Source: Mycoemilia scoparia (Eukaryota > Kickxellomycota > Kickxellomycetes > Kickxellales > Kickxellaceae). From it: a stretch of DNA of 64,000 nt. Both the position numbers and the translations under genes were made by a program. The stretch is from assembly GCA_027575805.1 (NCBI GenBank), contig JANBPU010000032.1:1-64000 (forward strand), in the 5' to 3' direction. The first letter of the stretch is position 1. Each line of letters starts with the position of its first letter. Shown here one piece after another: positions 1 to 10,300 of this stretch. The notes beneath the pieces are model-generated. The model was not told the DNA's origin. It saw nothing but the letters and a program-made list of their open reading frames with translations, and searched no databases.

Positions 1-1202
1 ATATTACGACGAATAGTTGGGACTTCTGCTTTGATGACTTTGTGATATCCCCTAATGGTTCTATCTTCCAGTGTACCGATATCGTATTTCTTTTTATCAA
101 TTTGGATACTTGCTTTCGAACCGATGATGCTGGGTTTGTATCCATCAATATGAAGTTGACTTGTAGATATCAGATTTTCATCAAATTCAGGTGTATAATA
201 TGTATTGTTAAGATGTATTATTTTTCCATCTATTTCGATACATATTACACCCCTGGCTTTGGCCTGATGTTTAATGTTGCTTGCGACATAAACATATTGT
301 TTTTCTAATGGTTCCATAGATTGAAATAATGTTGCGTCATTGCAACAGTGGTGGGTTGATCCGCTGTCAATCACCCAGGATATAGACAAGTTTTCGGTGG
401 TAGGTTGCATAGTATGTTTATTTTCAACATGAGAACGACGGGACTGATTCTCTTTCTTTATAACCACCTTATCCTCCTTGTCTTTATCTTTCTGTTTATA
501 ATTACTTTTGTTACCGTTGTAACTATTGGAACTATTATTCTGATGATTGTGTTTCTTGCTAGATTTGTTAGCAACATTTCTGAATTTTTGTTCAGACAAC
601 CAACGATTTGCGTAGTTCCTAATCTTTTTCATTGCATACTGAGTGTCCATATTGTTGTCCAGTATCTCAGTGATAAGGGATGACATTTCGGCTGGAGCAG
701 TATATGCTAAAAGATTATTACATATTATATTTGTTGGGTCTTCCTCTTGTCTTATGACAGTATACAGACATTGTATATTGTCACAGACTTTCAACATTTT
801 CTTCATCGAAGTATGTCGTTCGGCGAGTATCTGATCCATTAATATAGTGGTATCATCTGACTTTTTTCCATATAGTAAGTCTAGATGTTCAATAATATCC
901 CATGGGTCATCAAGGTGGGATATCTCAGTTATAAAATCAGAACTGAGTGTTTGTGTGATAATTAAGTAAGCTTTATCCTTACTTTTTTCAACGGCTGCTC
1001 CATTACTACGTGTTATAACCCCTGTAGTGGTATCACTGGCTGCTGATGTTTTCCCTTCGTCAGTACTCTCATCCACTTTGTCTTGTCTTATATTTTTCCA
1101 TGTACTATCTTGTGATAGATAGATCTTGAGAGATTTACGCCATACTTGGTAATTCTCAGATCTATCAAGATAGATTATAGGGAGATTGCCGTTCTTTGAC
1201 AT
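1..1202 (-). CDS. Copia gag-pol polyprotein, N-terminal 400 residues (partial)
   Basis: Starts at the ATG at 1202 and stays open to the window edge. The first 200 or so residues have the look of copia-type Gag (start MSKNGNLPIIYLDRSENYQV, then a W-containing helical region and the DPWDIIEHLDLLYG segment). A basic Asn/Lys-rich linker follows, then WVIDSGSTHHCCND, the copia aspartic protease active-site motif (DSG). The CX2CX4HX4C zinc knuckle normally found between Gag and protease is absent; only lysine-rich tracts occur there. Integrase, RT and RNase H would lie further left. It is not expressed as part of any neighbouring gene. Confidence 0.85.
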   Translation of the reverse strand, partial: MSKNGNLPIIYLDRSENYQVWRKSLKIYLSQDSTWKNIRQDKVDESTDEGKTSAASDTTTGVITRSNGAAVEKSKDKAYLIITQTLSSDFITEISHLDDPWDIIEHLDLLYGKKSDDTTILMDQILAERHTSMKKMLKVCDNIQCLYTVIRQEEDPTNIICNNLLAYTAPAEMSSLITEILDNNMDTQYAMKKIRNYANRWLSEQKFRNVANKSSKKHNHQNNSSNSYNGNKSNYKQKDKDKEDKVVIKKENQSRRSHVENKHTMQPTTENLSISWVIDSGSTHHCCNDATLFQSMEPLEKQYVYVASNIKHQAKARGVICIEIDGKIIHLNNTYYTPEFDENLISTSQLHIDGYKPSIIGSKASIQIDKKKYDIGTLEDRTIRGYHKVIKAEVPTIRRN

Positions 1203-1252
1203 ATTACAAGATTATTTGGGTTAGTGTGTTATAATTAATGGGTCCTTATGGG

Positions 1253-1529
1253 TGTTGAAAAAATATGGATTATAGCTATGGCTTATTCTCAGTAGTAGAC
1301 TGAGACTCTTAATCTTTTGGAGGTGATAAAATTTAATTCTTCAAGGAAAAATAAATTTATAGAAAAACGATCCAAAGAAAAATGTGCTAGTAACTAGTTG
1401 GATATTATATATAGCCAAGGTCATAAGTGGCTTAGCAGCGGCTTAGATATGGCTGTTATGTTCGGAGCTCCTATAGCTCCGTGGTATGTTTGCTACCCTG
1501 GGGAATACCGGGTCGCTCACTGCCTAACA
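1253..1529 (-). repeat. Putative 5' LTR of the copia element
   Basis: On the minus strand the block starts TGTTAGG and ends CAACA, so it has the TG..CA termini of LTRs, and it sits 50 bp upstream of the gag start. A TATA-like tract at about 1400-1416 could be its promoter. Bases 1530-1534 (ATAAC on the plus strand) would be one copy of a 5-bp target duplication; the other copy is outside the window. The boundaries rest on terminal motifs only, as the second LTR is not visible. Confidence 0.6.
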
Positions 1530-1955
1530 ATAACTACTTGTTTTTATAATATGGCCCAACTAGATTATTTTATTTAATTTGGTAAATACAACTTTAGTGT
1601 ATGTGGCATACAGCTACCTCCATAGGAGTAATAAAATGCTTAATCATCATGGGGGGTACAAATAGCAATCCCCCTAAAAGCTGCTATTATAATCTTATTC
1701 ACTAGATGAATAAAAACTATGCTCACATACACATACACATACACGAAAAAATGTATAAATATGTTTTCAAGTTTGAAAAAAGAAGTAGTCAAGTATAGAA
1801 ATAGAAAGATAACACGAACAATAATAAAGAGTCGTAAATAATGATGATAACAACATTGCTAAGAAACAAATAATGTAAAGGTAAATAATAAACAAAATCG
1901 GTGCAATATTTTAAGGTATTTGTGTAGTATAAGAAGTGAAAAGAGATATTATTAT
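1530..1955. other. Intergenic, AT-rich
   Basis: Lies between the LTR and the J-protein stop codon. I see no ORF of note, only AT-rich sequence with a short CA run near 1725-1742. It should hold the 3' UTR of the J-protein gene. Confidence 0.6.
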
Positions 1956-3248
1956 TTATTTAAACCTAGTTAGTTCAGAACAAGATGGTAGTTTCATTTG
2001 CTCAGCCTCTTTGAGTTTTTTAGGATCCTTGACCAAGCCGAACCAACCGGTGGCAGCATGTTTCATCGCTCTTTTGCGCTTCAATTCTTTTTGGCATTCG
2101 CGTTGTAAATTGCTGATGTGGTGCTGTTCGATTTCGTATTCAAACTCTCTGATCCGCGATGGGTGTCTAGCAATATAACTACGGGAGAATTCGACATTGT
2201 TTACCCAGTAGGGGACCCTGAACCTTCCTGTTGCTCTTTCCGAATTGTATAGACCTTGACGGTTGAACGAATATCCGGGGTTTTCTTCGACATTGGTGAA
2301 TGCCGAAAAGAAGTTGGATATAAGGAACATTGTGAATAATAATATCAATGGTAGGAATTGGATACATGCAGCTAGTGTTCCGCTGTTGGCTTCGCCGTTT
2401 CTATTGCGAGCGGCAGCTGTAGCAGCATTTCTTCCATTTGTTTGGAATCCAAAGAATGAGTTGCCACCGCCGCTGCCATATTGTCGTACCCGTACTTGAG
2501 GGCCGAAATTAACACCACCCATATTTCCGCCAAAGAACATGTTGAATAGGTCTTCAGGACTGATCTCGTCTTCAAACATTGTAGCAGCTTGCCCTCTTCC
2601 AGCAAACCCATTAGCATGGCGGAATTGTGGTCCAGCCGAGGCAGTTTGGGTCTGATCGCCAAATCTGTCATAGTGACTGCGTTTGTTAGGGTCGCTCAAA
2701 ATATTGAATGCGTGGCTGACAAGTTTAAATGCTTCATCAGCACCTGGCGCACTGTTTTTATCGGGATGGAACTGTAAGGCCAGCTTTCGATAAGCCTTTC
2801 TAATCTCATTGTCAGATGCAGTCTTTTCGATACCCATTAGCTTGTAATAATCGCCTTTTGACGCCTTTATCCTTTTGACAGCTTCGACTTGTTCTTTTGT
2901 ATAAGGTTTTGATGGCCCAGGGCTTTCACTTTCAGCCGAGGTTCCTTTGAATCGGTTTCTTAACCCTCCACTATTACCTTGGTCGCCTGGAGTCGATGAT
3001 GTCTGTGCCGCGCCTCCAGTTGCTGCTGATGGCTTTCCATTTTCTTTAGCGCTGCTGGATGTTGTTGAACTGGAGTTGTCATCGCCTGATTCAAGTTTAG
3101 ACAAGTATGATTTTGCTTCCTCTGTTGGATACATTGAGATTGATTTCCTTGTAAACTTTAGAGCAGCGGCATGGTTGCCTTCTGTTTGCTTTTTCCTGGC
3201 AATTTGGAGACATCGCAACGCCTCATCACGATTGACTTCCATTGCCAT
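1956..3248 (-). CDS. ER membrane J-protein, DNAJB12/DNAJB14-like
   Basis: Single-exon, 430-residue protein. Residues 3-50 resemble the N-terminal helical segment of DNAJB12 ([15 protein letters not shown]), so the second ATG (codon 3) could be the true start. The J domain is about residues 133-197 with HPD at 161-163. A Gly/Asn-rich linker, one transmembrane segment (about 292-314) and a DUF1977-type C-terminal region follow. This family anchors in the ER membrane, recruits Hsp70 to the cytosolic face and assists quality control and ERAD of membrane proteins. The gene is divergent from MSP1, 831 bp apart. The domain order is seen; ER localisation is family knowledge. Confidence 0.93.
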   Translation of the reverse strand: MAMEVNRDEALRCLQIARKKQTEGNHAAALKFTRKSISMYPTEEAKSYLSKLESGDDNSSSTTSSSAKENGKPSAATGGAAQTSSTPGDQGNSGGLRNRFKGTSAESESPGPSKPYTKEQVEAVKRIKASKGDYYKLMGIEKTASDNEIRKAYRKLALQFHPDKNSAPGADEAFKLVSHAFNILSDPNKRSHYDRFGDQTQTASAGPQFRHANGFAGRGQAATMFEDEISPEDLFNMFFGGNMGGVNFGPQVRVRQYGSGGGNSFFGFQTNGRNAATAAARNRNGEANSGTLAACIQFLPLILLFTMFLISNFFSAFTNVEENPGYSFNRQGLYNSERATGRFRVPYWVNNVEFSRSYIARHPSRIREFEYEIEQHHISNLQRECQKELKRKRAMKHAATGWFGLVKDPKKLKEAEQMKLPSCSELTRFK

Positions 3249-4079
3249 TATGAGAAATGTATAAAAGCGCTGCTTTTTATGGTGGCAATTGGCGTGGCTG
3301 TATAATGGTGCTCAATGTAAGAGCCTTTTATAAGCAATTGCTTAAGCTCCAGTATATGTGGTCTTATATATACTGGGGCGAATGCACCTGTCGTCGCACA
3401 CCAGGGATAAAGTTATAGGTCTGTTGTGTGCTATTGGTAGGCCAAGGAAATTTACCACCTAATTGAATCGGCTCTAATACAAACGTACTGTGGGAAGACA
3501 AAAGAAAAAGGAAGGATGAGAGCAATGAATGCTAAAAGATTGGGGGATGCAGAGATAGTGGCACACCTCAAAAATAATGACAAAAGATAGACTGGAGACT
3601 TTAAGGGGTTGTGAGAGGGAAAAGACACAACTAATAAGGAGAAAAGTAGATGCGTATTAGTTAAGTCTGTGTTCCATCATGAGCACTTTTACAAACAACT
3701 ATTTGCAATCATACACCAAAATACAGGGTCGAGTATCCCACTACTACAGCCATTGGAGAATGCCACATGTAAGTAACTTATTTGATAGCCAGTGCACTTT
3801 TTCTGAGTTGTTTGCTACTACTATCACTATAGCACACAGGGCATGCCAATGGGCGTATGAGGATCAGTTGATTTGGTTTTGTGATTGGAGCCATCACTTC
3901 AAAGCCCTGTCCACGGCTACTAAATCCTGCCCGACTTGGCAACAGCAGTTGTCATTAAGCCGTGATAATAATGGTATTTGTTTTCTGTGTCCTTTTTTCC
4001 ATCACAGCATCGGAAGATTTATATACTGCATTATTATATCCATCCCCTGCCTCATATTAACGACCACCACAATAACGAT
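3249..4079. promoter_or_regulatory. Divergent intergenic region, J-protein / MSP1
   Basis: 831 bp between the ATG of the J-protein gene (minus) and the first-exon ATG of MSP1 (plus), so it should hold both promoters. A 143-codon reading frame at 3679-4110 on the plus strand overlaps MSP1 exon 1 in another frame and has no recognisable domain; I treat it as chance. No specific factor site is claimed. Confidence 0.5.
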
Positions 4080-5690
4080 ATGCAGCCGCAGACAAAAAAG
4101 CTCCTTATAGACGGTATGTGTGTCCAGCTTCTCGGCGTTTTTGAAATTCACTTGTGATCACGCTAGTTACAATTGTGAAAGAGAAAAATGTGTAAATTTA
4201 TACTAATATTCCATGGCCTTTGTAAATTCATATAGTGGCATTGATGGTGGCCTCGCAGGCGGCCGTTTACTTTGGAATCCGTTATATAATATCATCGATG
4301 GATCCATCGAATAAGGAAAAGCGGGACATGAAAGAAAAGAGCTTGGCCATTATTGATAAACTGCGGCTAAAAGGCTTGCGCTTAAATGAATACGAAAAGG
4401 TTATAATGAGCGAAGTGATTCTATGCGAGGACATTCGTGTAACATTCAGTCAGATTGGTGGATTGGAGCATATTATCCAGGAATTAACTGAATCTGTCAT
4501 ATACCCTCTAAACCACCCCCATCTATTTACCAGTGCTTCGGGGCTATTGGGTGCTCCAAAGGGAATTTTGCTGTATGGTCCGCCAGGTACGTTGTTTTGT
4601 CAATACTACTTTCTTTGATCACTTTGTTGGAAATTCGCGAAATGATGATTCTGGTATTCAATTGTTATACCAGGCAAAATTATCCTTATGCCTATGCATT
4701 GGTTGCATGTGTAAACATACTAATAGCCCTATTTTTGCCAACATTGTAGGCTGTGGAAAAACAATGATTGCAAAGGCCCTTGCTAAAGAATCTGGTGCGA
4801 CATTTATCAACCTGCACCTGTCAACCCTTATGGATAAATGGTTTGGAGAGTCTAATAGGCTCGTGCGTGCAGTTTTTTCATTGGCAGAGAAACTGCAACC
4901 AGCCATTATATTTATTGACGAGATCGACTCTTTCCTCCGAAGCAGGCAAAGCGGCGACCATGAGGTGACAGGAATGATGAAGGCCGAGTTTATGAGTCTG
5001 TGGGATGGCCTCACTACTGGGGAAGATTCGAGAATTCTGGTACTTGGAGCAACAAATCGACCCAACGACATCGACTCCGCTATCCTCCGGCGCATGCCAA
5101 AGAGATTCTTTATCAGGCCACCAGGTCCTAAACAGAGAAGGCAGATCCTCGATATCATGCTAAAAAGTGCACGGTTAGAAGAAGGTTTTGATTTCGATAC
5201 ACTTGTTAAGGGAACTGAAGGCATGTCGGGTAGTGATCTTAAAGAGCTTTGTCGGAATGCGGCGATGGTCCCTGTCCGCGAATACATGCGAAAAAATCCG
5301 ATTCATCTGAATGGAACTGCGATTAATAGTGGTGTCAGCAGTAGCAGAAATAGTACTGTTGTCGAAGAGAAGATCTATCAAATAGAAAAGAAAGATGTGG
5401 GCACCGTCAATGATAAGCAGCCCGAAGAAGATGATGGCAGCAGCAGTGTCACAAACAACGCAAGTGACAACAACAACAACAGCAGCCGCAGCAGCACCAA
5501 CCATAAACAGGATTCATCAAAGAAAACAGATTCTGCAGATACGATCCGTCCATTGAAGCTTGAGGATTTCATATCGTTGGCAGACATTGAGGCCGAATTG
5601 GGAACAAAATTATCGTACAATGATAGAATAAATGTCACTGATCCCGATTTTACTGCTGCAGAAGAGTTGGAGTATGAAGAGGCAGACTAA
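4080..5690 (+). CDS. MSP1: Mitochondrial outer-membrane AAA ATPase Msp1/ATAD1
   Basis: Exons 4080-4113, 4236-4586 and 4750-5690 give 441 residues. The 34-bp first exon supplies [11 protein letters not shown], which joins in phase to a hydrophobic anchor (about residues 11-31) and matches the start of yeast Msp1 in character; without it the second exon has no upstream ATG and a stop precedes. Walker A is GPPGCGKT (126-133), split by intron 2, and Walker B is IIFIDEID (181-188). The family pulls mislocalised tail-anchored proteins out of the mitochondrial outer membrane and peroxisomes. Odd: an acidic, Asn/Ser-rich insert precedes the conserved C-terminal helix IRPLKLEDF. The function is well supported; exon 1 is inferred from splice signals. 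Confidence 0.93.
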
Positions 5691-6767
5691 AAAATGGAAA
5701 CAAAAGATTGAGAAGCAACAGCAACAGAGTAACAAAAAGTAACAAATCTTTTTTCTATATATTCTTTGTTATAATCTCCACCTCATCATTTGTTTTGTAA
5801 TATTGCTCTATATCCCTCTTTTTTGTGATAACTAGATATTATTTTTGATTTATTTTATTAGTACGCATTATAAAACGTTTAGTTCTTATTAGACCAATTT
5901 CCAAATTAATGTTTTTATTCAATCACCCTCTCTGTTATAACTTATTGCCCACCTTCCATTTCGCTCATTTTTATCCAGCTGCCAATTTGGAGTGCATCCA
6001 AAGGTGCATTGCGCTATACTTTCTATCTCGTCAATACTCATAGCTTGTTGGCGAAACCAAAGCCCCCATAGAACGCTGTATTCTCCGATCTATGCATATA
6101 TGTCTGTGTTGGGGATTGGCCAAAATATCTGTGTCCACAACCCCCCTTATGTAGTCGAGGAAAGCGGCCATGGGAGCAGTGAAACCATATGCAAATGACC
6201 TTAGATCTTATATATAGGTCGCGTTTAGTAGCCATCAATCACCAAATGGAAGAGTTTTCAAGTCACACCAGCAAGATCGTGACTTGCAAGCTACAGCATG
6301 GCTCTTACATTTATAGAGCTAAAAACCCTTAACCCAAGAGTCAGTAGTAGGAAGCTATCGCGCAGGCAGTGCAATATGCCATGTTTATATGGGCGGCCGG
6401 ATGTTGCAGAAAAAAGTAGTGATAGGCAAGCATGCAGCTCAATCAATAAGGCTTTCCTACGTCTATCTGTCTTCCTTCTCTTTGTGCGTGTGTGAAATTT
6501 GAAACAACTGAATACTCGTGTGTGGTCAAGTGCTGCAAGAATTAAGCAGAGAGACATACAAGGGAGCAGCAGTACGTATAAAAGCACAAACATTGTTCCA
6601 TTACTCATGAATTTTCATATCTTTTCGTCTTTTTCCCCTTTCTTTTCCAAGAATTAGGATTGGTCGGCAGCTGCTCTCTTTGCTCACACGCTCGTGTTCT
6701 CTAGACAATTCGACAAAGAACCCTCTAGCCAGTATACTCCAAATCACTTTTTCTAAATACACCAACA
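5691..6767. other. Intergenic, MSP1 / BLAP-like gene
   Basis: 1.08 kb holding the MSP1 3' region and the promoter of the small gene at 6768. Reading frames at 5992, 6038 and 6291 are short, overlap one another on both strands and show no domain. Pyrimidine-rich tracts occur shortly before the start at 6768. No RNA gene was recognised. Confidence 0.5.
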
Positions 6768-6974
6768 ATGTACGAGTTACCTATCTCTTGTCAATTGATT
6801 AGTTTTAAAATCTCCGAGGGAGATCCAGTCGAAGAGGACCAAATAGTTGGTGAGGGCGAGGTTCTCAAGAACGAACTCAAACTTAGGTCTCATAAAAGTG
6901 GTATTGTCGACAAGGTGTTTGCAAAGGAAGGCGAATGGTACGAAGCTGGCCACCCTTTATTCAGCCTCCGTTAA
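6768..6974 (+). CDS. Free-standing biotin/lipoyl-attachment-like protein (68 aa)
   Basis: Single-exon 68-residue protein that is one complete biotinyl/lipoyl-type domain and nothing else. The fold pattern is clear: KISEGDPVEEDQIV, then EVLKNELKLRS, then SGIVDKVFAKEGEWYEAGHPL. In alignment the modifiable lysine is Lys34 within E-V-L-K-N-E, which keeps the E-x-x-K-x-E spacing but has neither the biotin motif MKM nor the lipoyl motif DK. It resembles bacterial single-domain BLAP proteins such as Bacillus YngHB in size and layout. Whether it is biotinylated, lipoylated or unmodified cannot be told. The start codon has an adenine-rich context (CACCAACA before ATG). It is convergent with the Ki-67-like gene. 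Confidence 0.85.
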   Translation: MYELPISCQLISFKISEGDPVEEDQIVGEGEVLKNELKLRSHKSGIVDKVFAKEGEWYEAGHPLFSLR

Positions 6975-7376
6975 AAATCTACCATATTAGGAGCAACAAT
7001 AGTATTATAGTATATACATGCAATAACACAAACAGTAAATTATTTTTTTATCTTTTTATGAATTTATATAAATTCATGTAGTTTGTGTGTGTGTGTGTGT
7101 GCTTATGCTTTTGAATTGAGTATAGACACACATTTTTCATCTAAACAAATAAAGTATACAGATTTGAATAATTGCGATATTGTCAATATGTACTTATTGA
7201 TTGAGTGAAAAAAATACATCTATTTGTAATATAAAAAAATGGAAAAAATATGTCAAATATGTTTTTTTAGTACAACATTTGAAAAATCGTCAAGATAATT
7301 ATTAATAGAGCGTTGAAATTCTGGACTTCAGATATTTTTGCTACTCAAGAATTAAAAACAACAACAATACTGGTGG
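6975..7376. other. Convergent intergenic region
   Basis: 402 bp of AT-rich sequence between the stop codons of the BLAP-like and Ki-67-like genes, with a GT run at about 7085-7101. It should contain both 3' UTRs; I see nothing else. Confidence 0.5.
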
Positions 7377-10300
7377 TTATTGCTTTTTTCTACCACGCTT
7401 GGTTTTGGTTGAAGTGGATGATGATGATGCCTTGGCCTTTGACTTCGTCTTTGCCTTTGGTGACGATGGTACTTGTGGTTCATCAACATCTTGTTGCTGC
7501 TTCTTGCGCCCCGACCGAGTTTTTAACGGAGAAACAATGGATTTCTTTTGTTCTTCCTCGCCATCGTCTTCCACAGCTGTAGTTTTCCTTGCCTTCCTGG
7601 CAGTTTTTTTTGTAGCAACTATTGGTGTAGATTTCGCATTACTTTTTCTCTTCTTGGATGGTGTAGCATTGCCGGCTGGTGATGGTTCCTGTTCATTCTT
7701 ATCATCATCAACAGCAGCATTATCCTGACTCTTGATATCCCTACTGGCTGCTGCCCTCTTTTTTCCATTGCGCAGTTTGGGTGGAGAGAGCACTGTTTCC
7801 GTAGGCTTGGAGACATCACTACTTTCTTTGGATGCTGTTTTTGTCAGCCTCTTCTTTGATGTGCCAGCCGTTGTTGGTGTTGATGGTGGGGCGTCTTTGG
7901 CTGCAGGCATAGTACTGCTTTGGCTTTCTGCCTTGCGAGGACGGCCTCTGCGTCTCGTTGTAACTGCTGTTTCTTGTTCCTCATCCTTTTCGCTTTCATG
8001 GCTAGCGACGGATGCTGAAGCTGACCTGGTTACCTTTCTTCCTCTCCTAGTAGCAGCGGTAGTAGTCTGTGACTCACTGTCTGTGGACTTGGTCTTTGAA
8101 TCAGATTTTTTAGGCTTTGAAGTTGAAGCCCTTGAACGAGCTTTTACAATACTGAGCTTTTCATCATCGCTATCAACTTGTTTATCAGCACTCTTGTTGT
8201 TTTGTTGGTCCTTTTCTTCAGCTTCTGCCGACTCAGTGGCCCTTTGGATGGCTCTTGCCCGTCTCCGTGTAAGAGCTGGTTTGGTTCTGGTCAGGGATGG
8301 TACAGGAGACGGTGGCAATGGAGGGAGGCTTTGGAGGTAAGCTTCAGTGCTTATATGTGATGATGGATCAACTTGGCCTGTATTTTCAGTAGAAGAAGTA
8401 GACTGTTCTTTTACAACAGAGTTTTTCCTAGGTCTACCCGGTCTGCGCTTTGGAGCAACAGGAACGGATTCCGGTATAGTTGTAGCGAGCATTTCATCAG
8501 TGGTGTTTTGGCTGGAATCGTGGGATGTTCTTGAACTGCGACCAGCTATACCTGCTGTCGCAGACTCTGCATCAGATACGGACTGAGAACGTGTCCGTGT
8601 AGCAATGGAGGAAACACTGTTGTTCTTTCTTGGACGTCCACGTCTACGTCTAGGTTCAGTAGCAGATTTGTCTTCTATTTCTTCCTCATCCTCTTTTGTA
8701 TGTTGTGAAGATTGAGCTTTCTTATCCTCGATGTCTGCCTTGGATTTATTATCTGAATGATCCTTTGCATCGTTGCCACCTGCATTATTATCGCTGTCTT
8801 GCTTTTTCTGCTTCTTTGCCTTTGGTGGGCGGCCACGTCTTCTCTTGACTGGCTGTGTGTCCTCTTCTTTAGGATCCTCGCTTGCAGCAGCATAAGGTTT
8901 CGTGTCTTCCTTCTTTGCCTTATTGCCTGCCAATCTTCGAGCAATGATCGACAGACTATCATCGTCATCACTTGCAGACTCTTCATCACCATCTTGCGCT
9001 TCAACAAATTTACGTTTTCCTAAACTGGACGTAGGGGTAGTGGCTGTCGATTTGATTTTTGAAAAATCTGGTGTCATGCTGGTCATTTGCTTCAATTCTC
9101 CAAGTTCTATTTCCATGTCATCTGTTGACATTTGTTGCTCTTTAGAATCTAATAGTCGATTCAAGGCAGGAGGAGGAGTCTCTGGTGCTTTAGGTTGCTT
9201 ATCACCGTTAGTGTGTAAATCTCCTGAAGATGAAGCCTCAACATGGACCCACTCTTGAAGCCCAGCTGCTGATTTATCATCATCAGCATCTGCGTTTCCA
9301 TTACTAGTTACCGTGGCGGTTACTGGAGAAGCAACTTGCTCCCAATCTTTGTCAACGGGGACTGGCTTGGGTGGATATAATGACGAATATGATTGTGGTT
9401 TAGTCGAATGAGAGGCTTCTGAACTCTGCTCATGGCCACTGTCTTGTTTCTCATCAGGGTTGGGCGGAGTATGAAGTGGGACTTGCTCAAATTGAGAGTC
9501 ATTCTCATCAATGCTCGATTGACTTGAGGAGTAAAAATGACCACTCTTTCTTCCTCCACCAGAGGCTCTCTCGCTAACACGGCGACGTCTGCCAATGCTA
9601 TCGAGCACAGAGCTATCATATACGCTACTGCTGCTACTTGCTCCAAAATCAGTACGACGACGCGAGTTTGAGATCCCCAAAGACAATGATGAGTATTGGG
9701 GCGGTGGATATGTTATTGGGTTGGCATCCTTGGCCTGTGGCTCTTTACTAGATATTTCTTCAGTATCTTTGGACTTTGTTGAATTCCCTGTTGTAGATTT
9801 GAATGCATCAGGAATAAGTGGGATTAGTACTGAAGAGAGATTTCTGATGCTTTTCTGCATATTGAGAGATATATATGTATATGATTTTGATAAAAATAAA
9901 GATGTGTGGGAGATGACTTTAAAGTAAGAAAGAGAACAGAGATTTGTATGAAAAGCTTACCATCTGATGCGGCTGTTGGAGCTGATAACTCTCCTGAGAG
10001 ACTCTTGGTCATCTGTAAAGCTTGCAGTCCTGGCACATGCTTGTGATCACTATGACCATGGTCACATGTATCAGAAAGGCTTTTATTCTTGGTATTTGCC
10101 AATAGCCCTTCTGCTCCTGCCGGGTGGGCAAGCGTCATTCTTCTGGCCCTGTTCAGGACAGACACTGGTTTCTTTATAATGCGGGCCTGTAACTGCTCTT
10201 GCTCTTCCAGCAATAGGTCAGAAGCTGATCGGCGACGGTGACGTCTAGATGCAAATTTGGCCTTTCTTTCAAGTCGGGTTGGGGAATCTTCTACAATGGT

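Larger units (their letters stand above)
1..1529 (-). mobile_element. Ty1/copia-type LTR retrotransposon, 5' part
   Basis: The element reads leftwards and leaves the window at position 1. It comprises a 277-bp LTR-like block (1253-1529) followed by an open gag-protease frame (1202 to 1). The LTR begins TGTTAGGCA and ends TTCAACA on the minus strand, and a TATA-like tract lies inside it. No TGG-starting primer-binding site follows the LTR; the adjacent bases are CCCATAAGGACCC, which I cannot match to a tRNA 3' end. The frame is uninterrupted for 400 codons, so the copy may be young. The 3' LTR and most of pol are outside the window, so completeness cannot be judged. Confidence 0.85.

Noticed and set aside
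3679..4110. 143-codon plus-strand frame upstream of MSP1
   Set aside because: It overlaps MSP1 exon 1 in another frame, lies in a promoter interval and shows no domain.
7399..9258. Several long plus-strand frames rich in Ser, Leu and Phe
   Set aside because: They are antisense to the repetitive, biased coding sequence of the Ki-67-like gene (for example 7732-8340).
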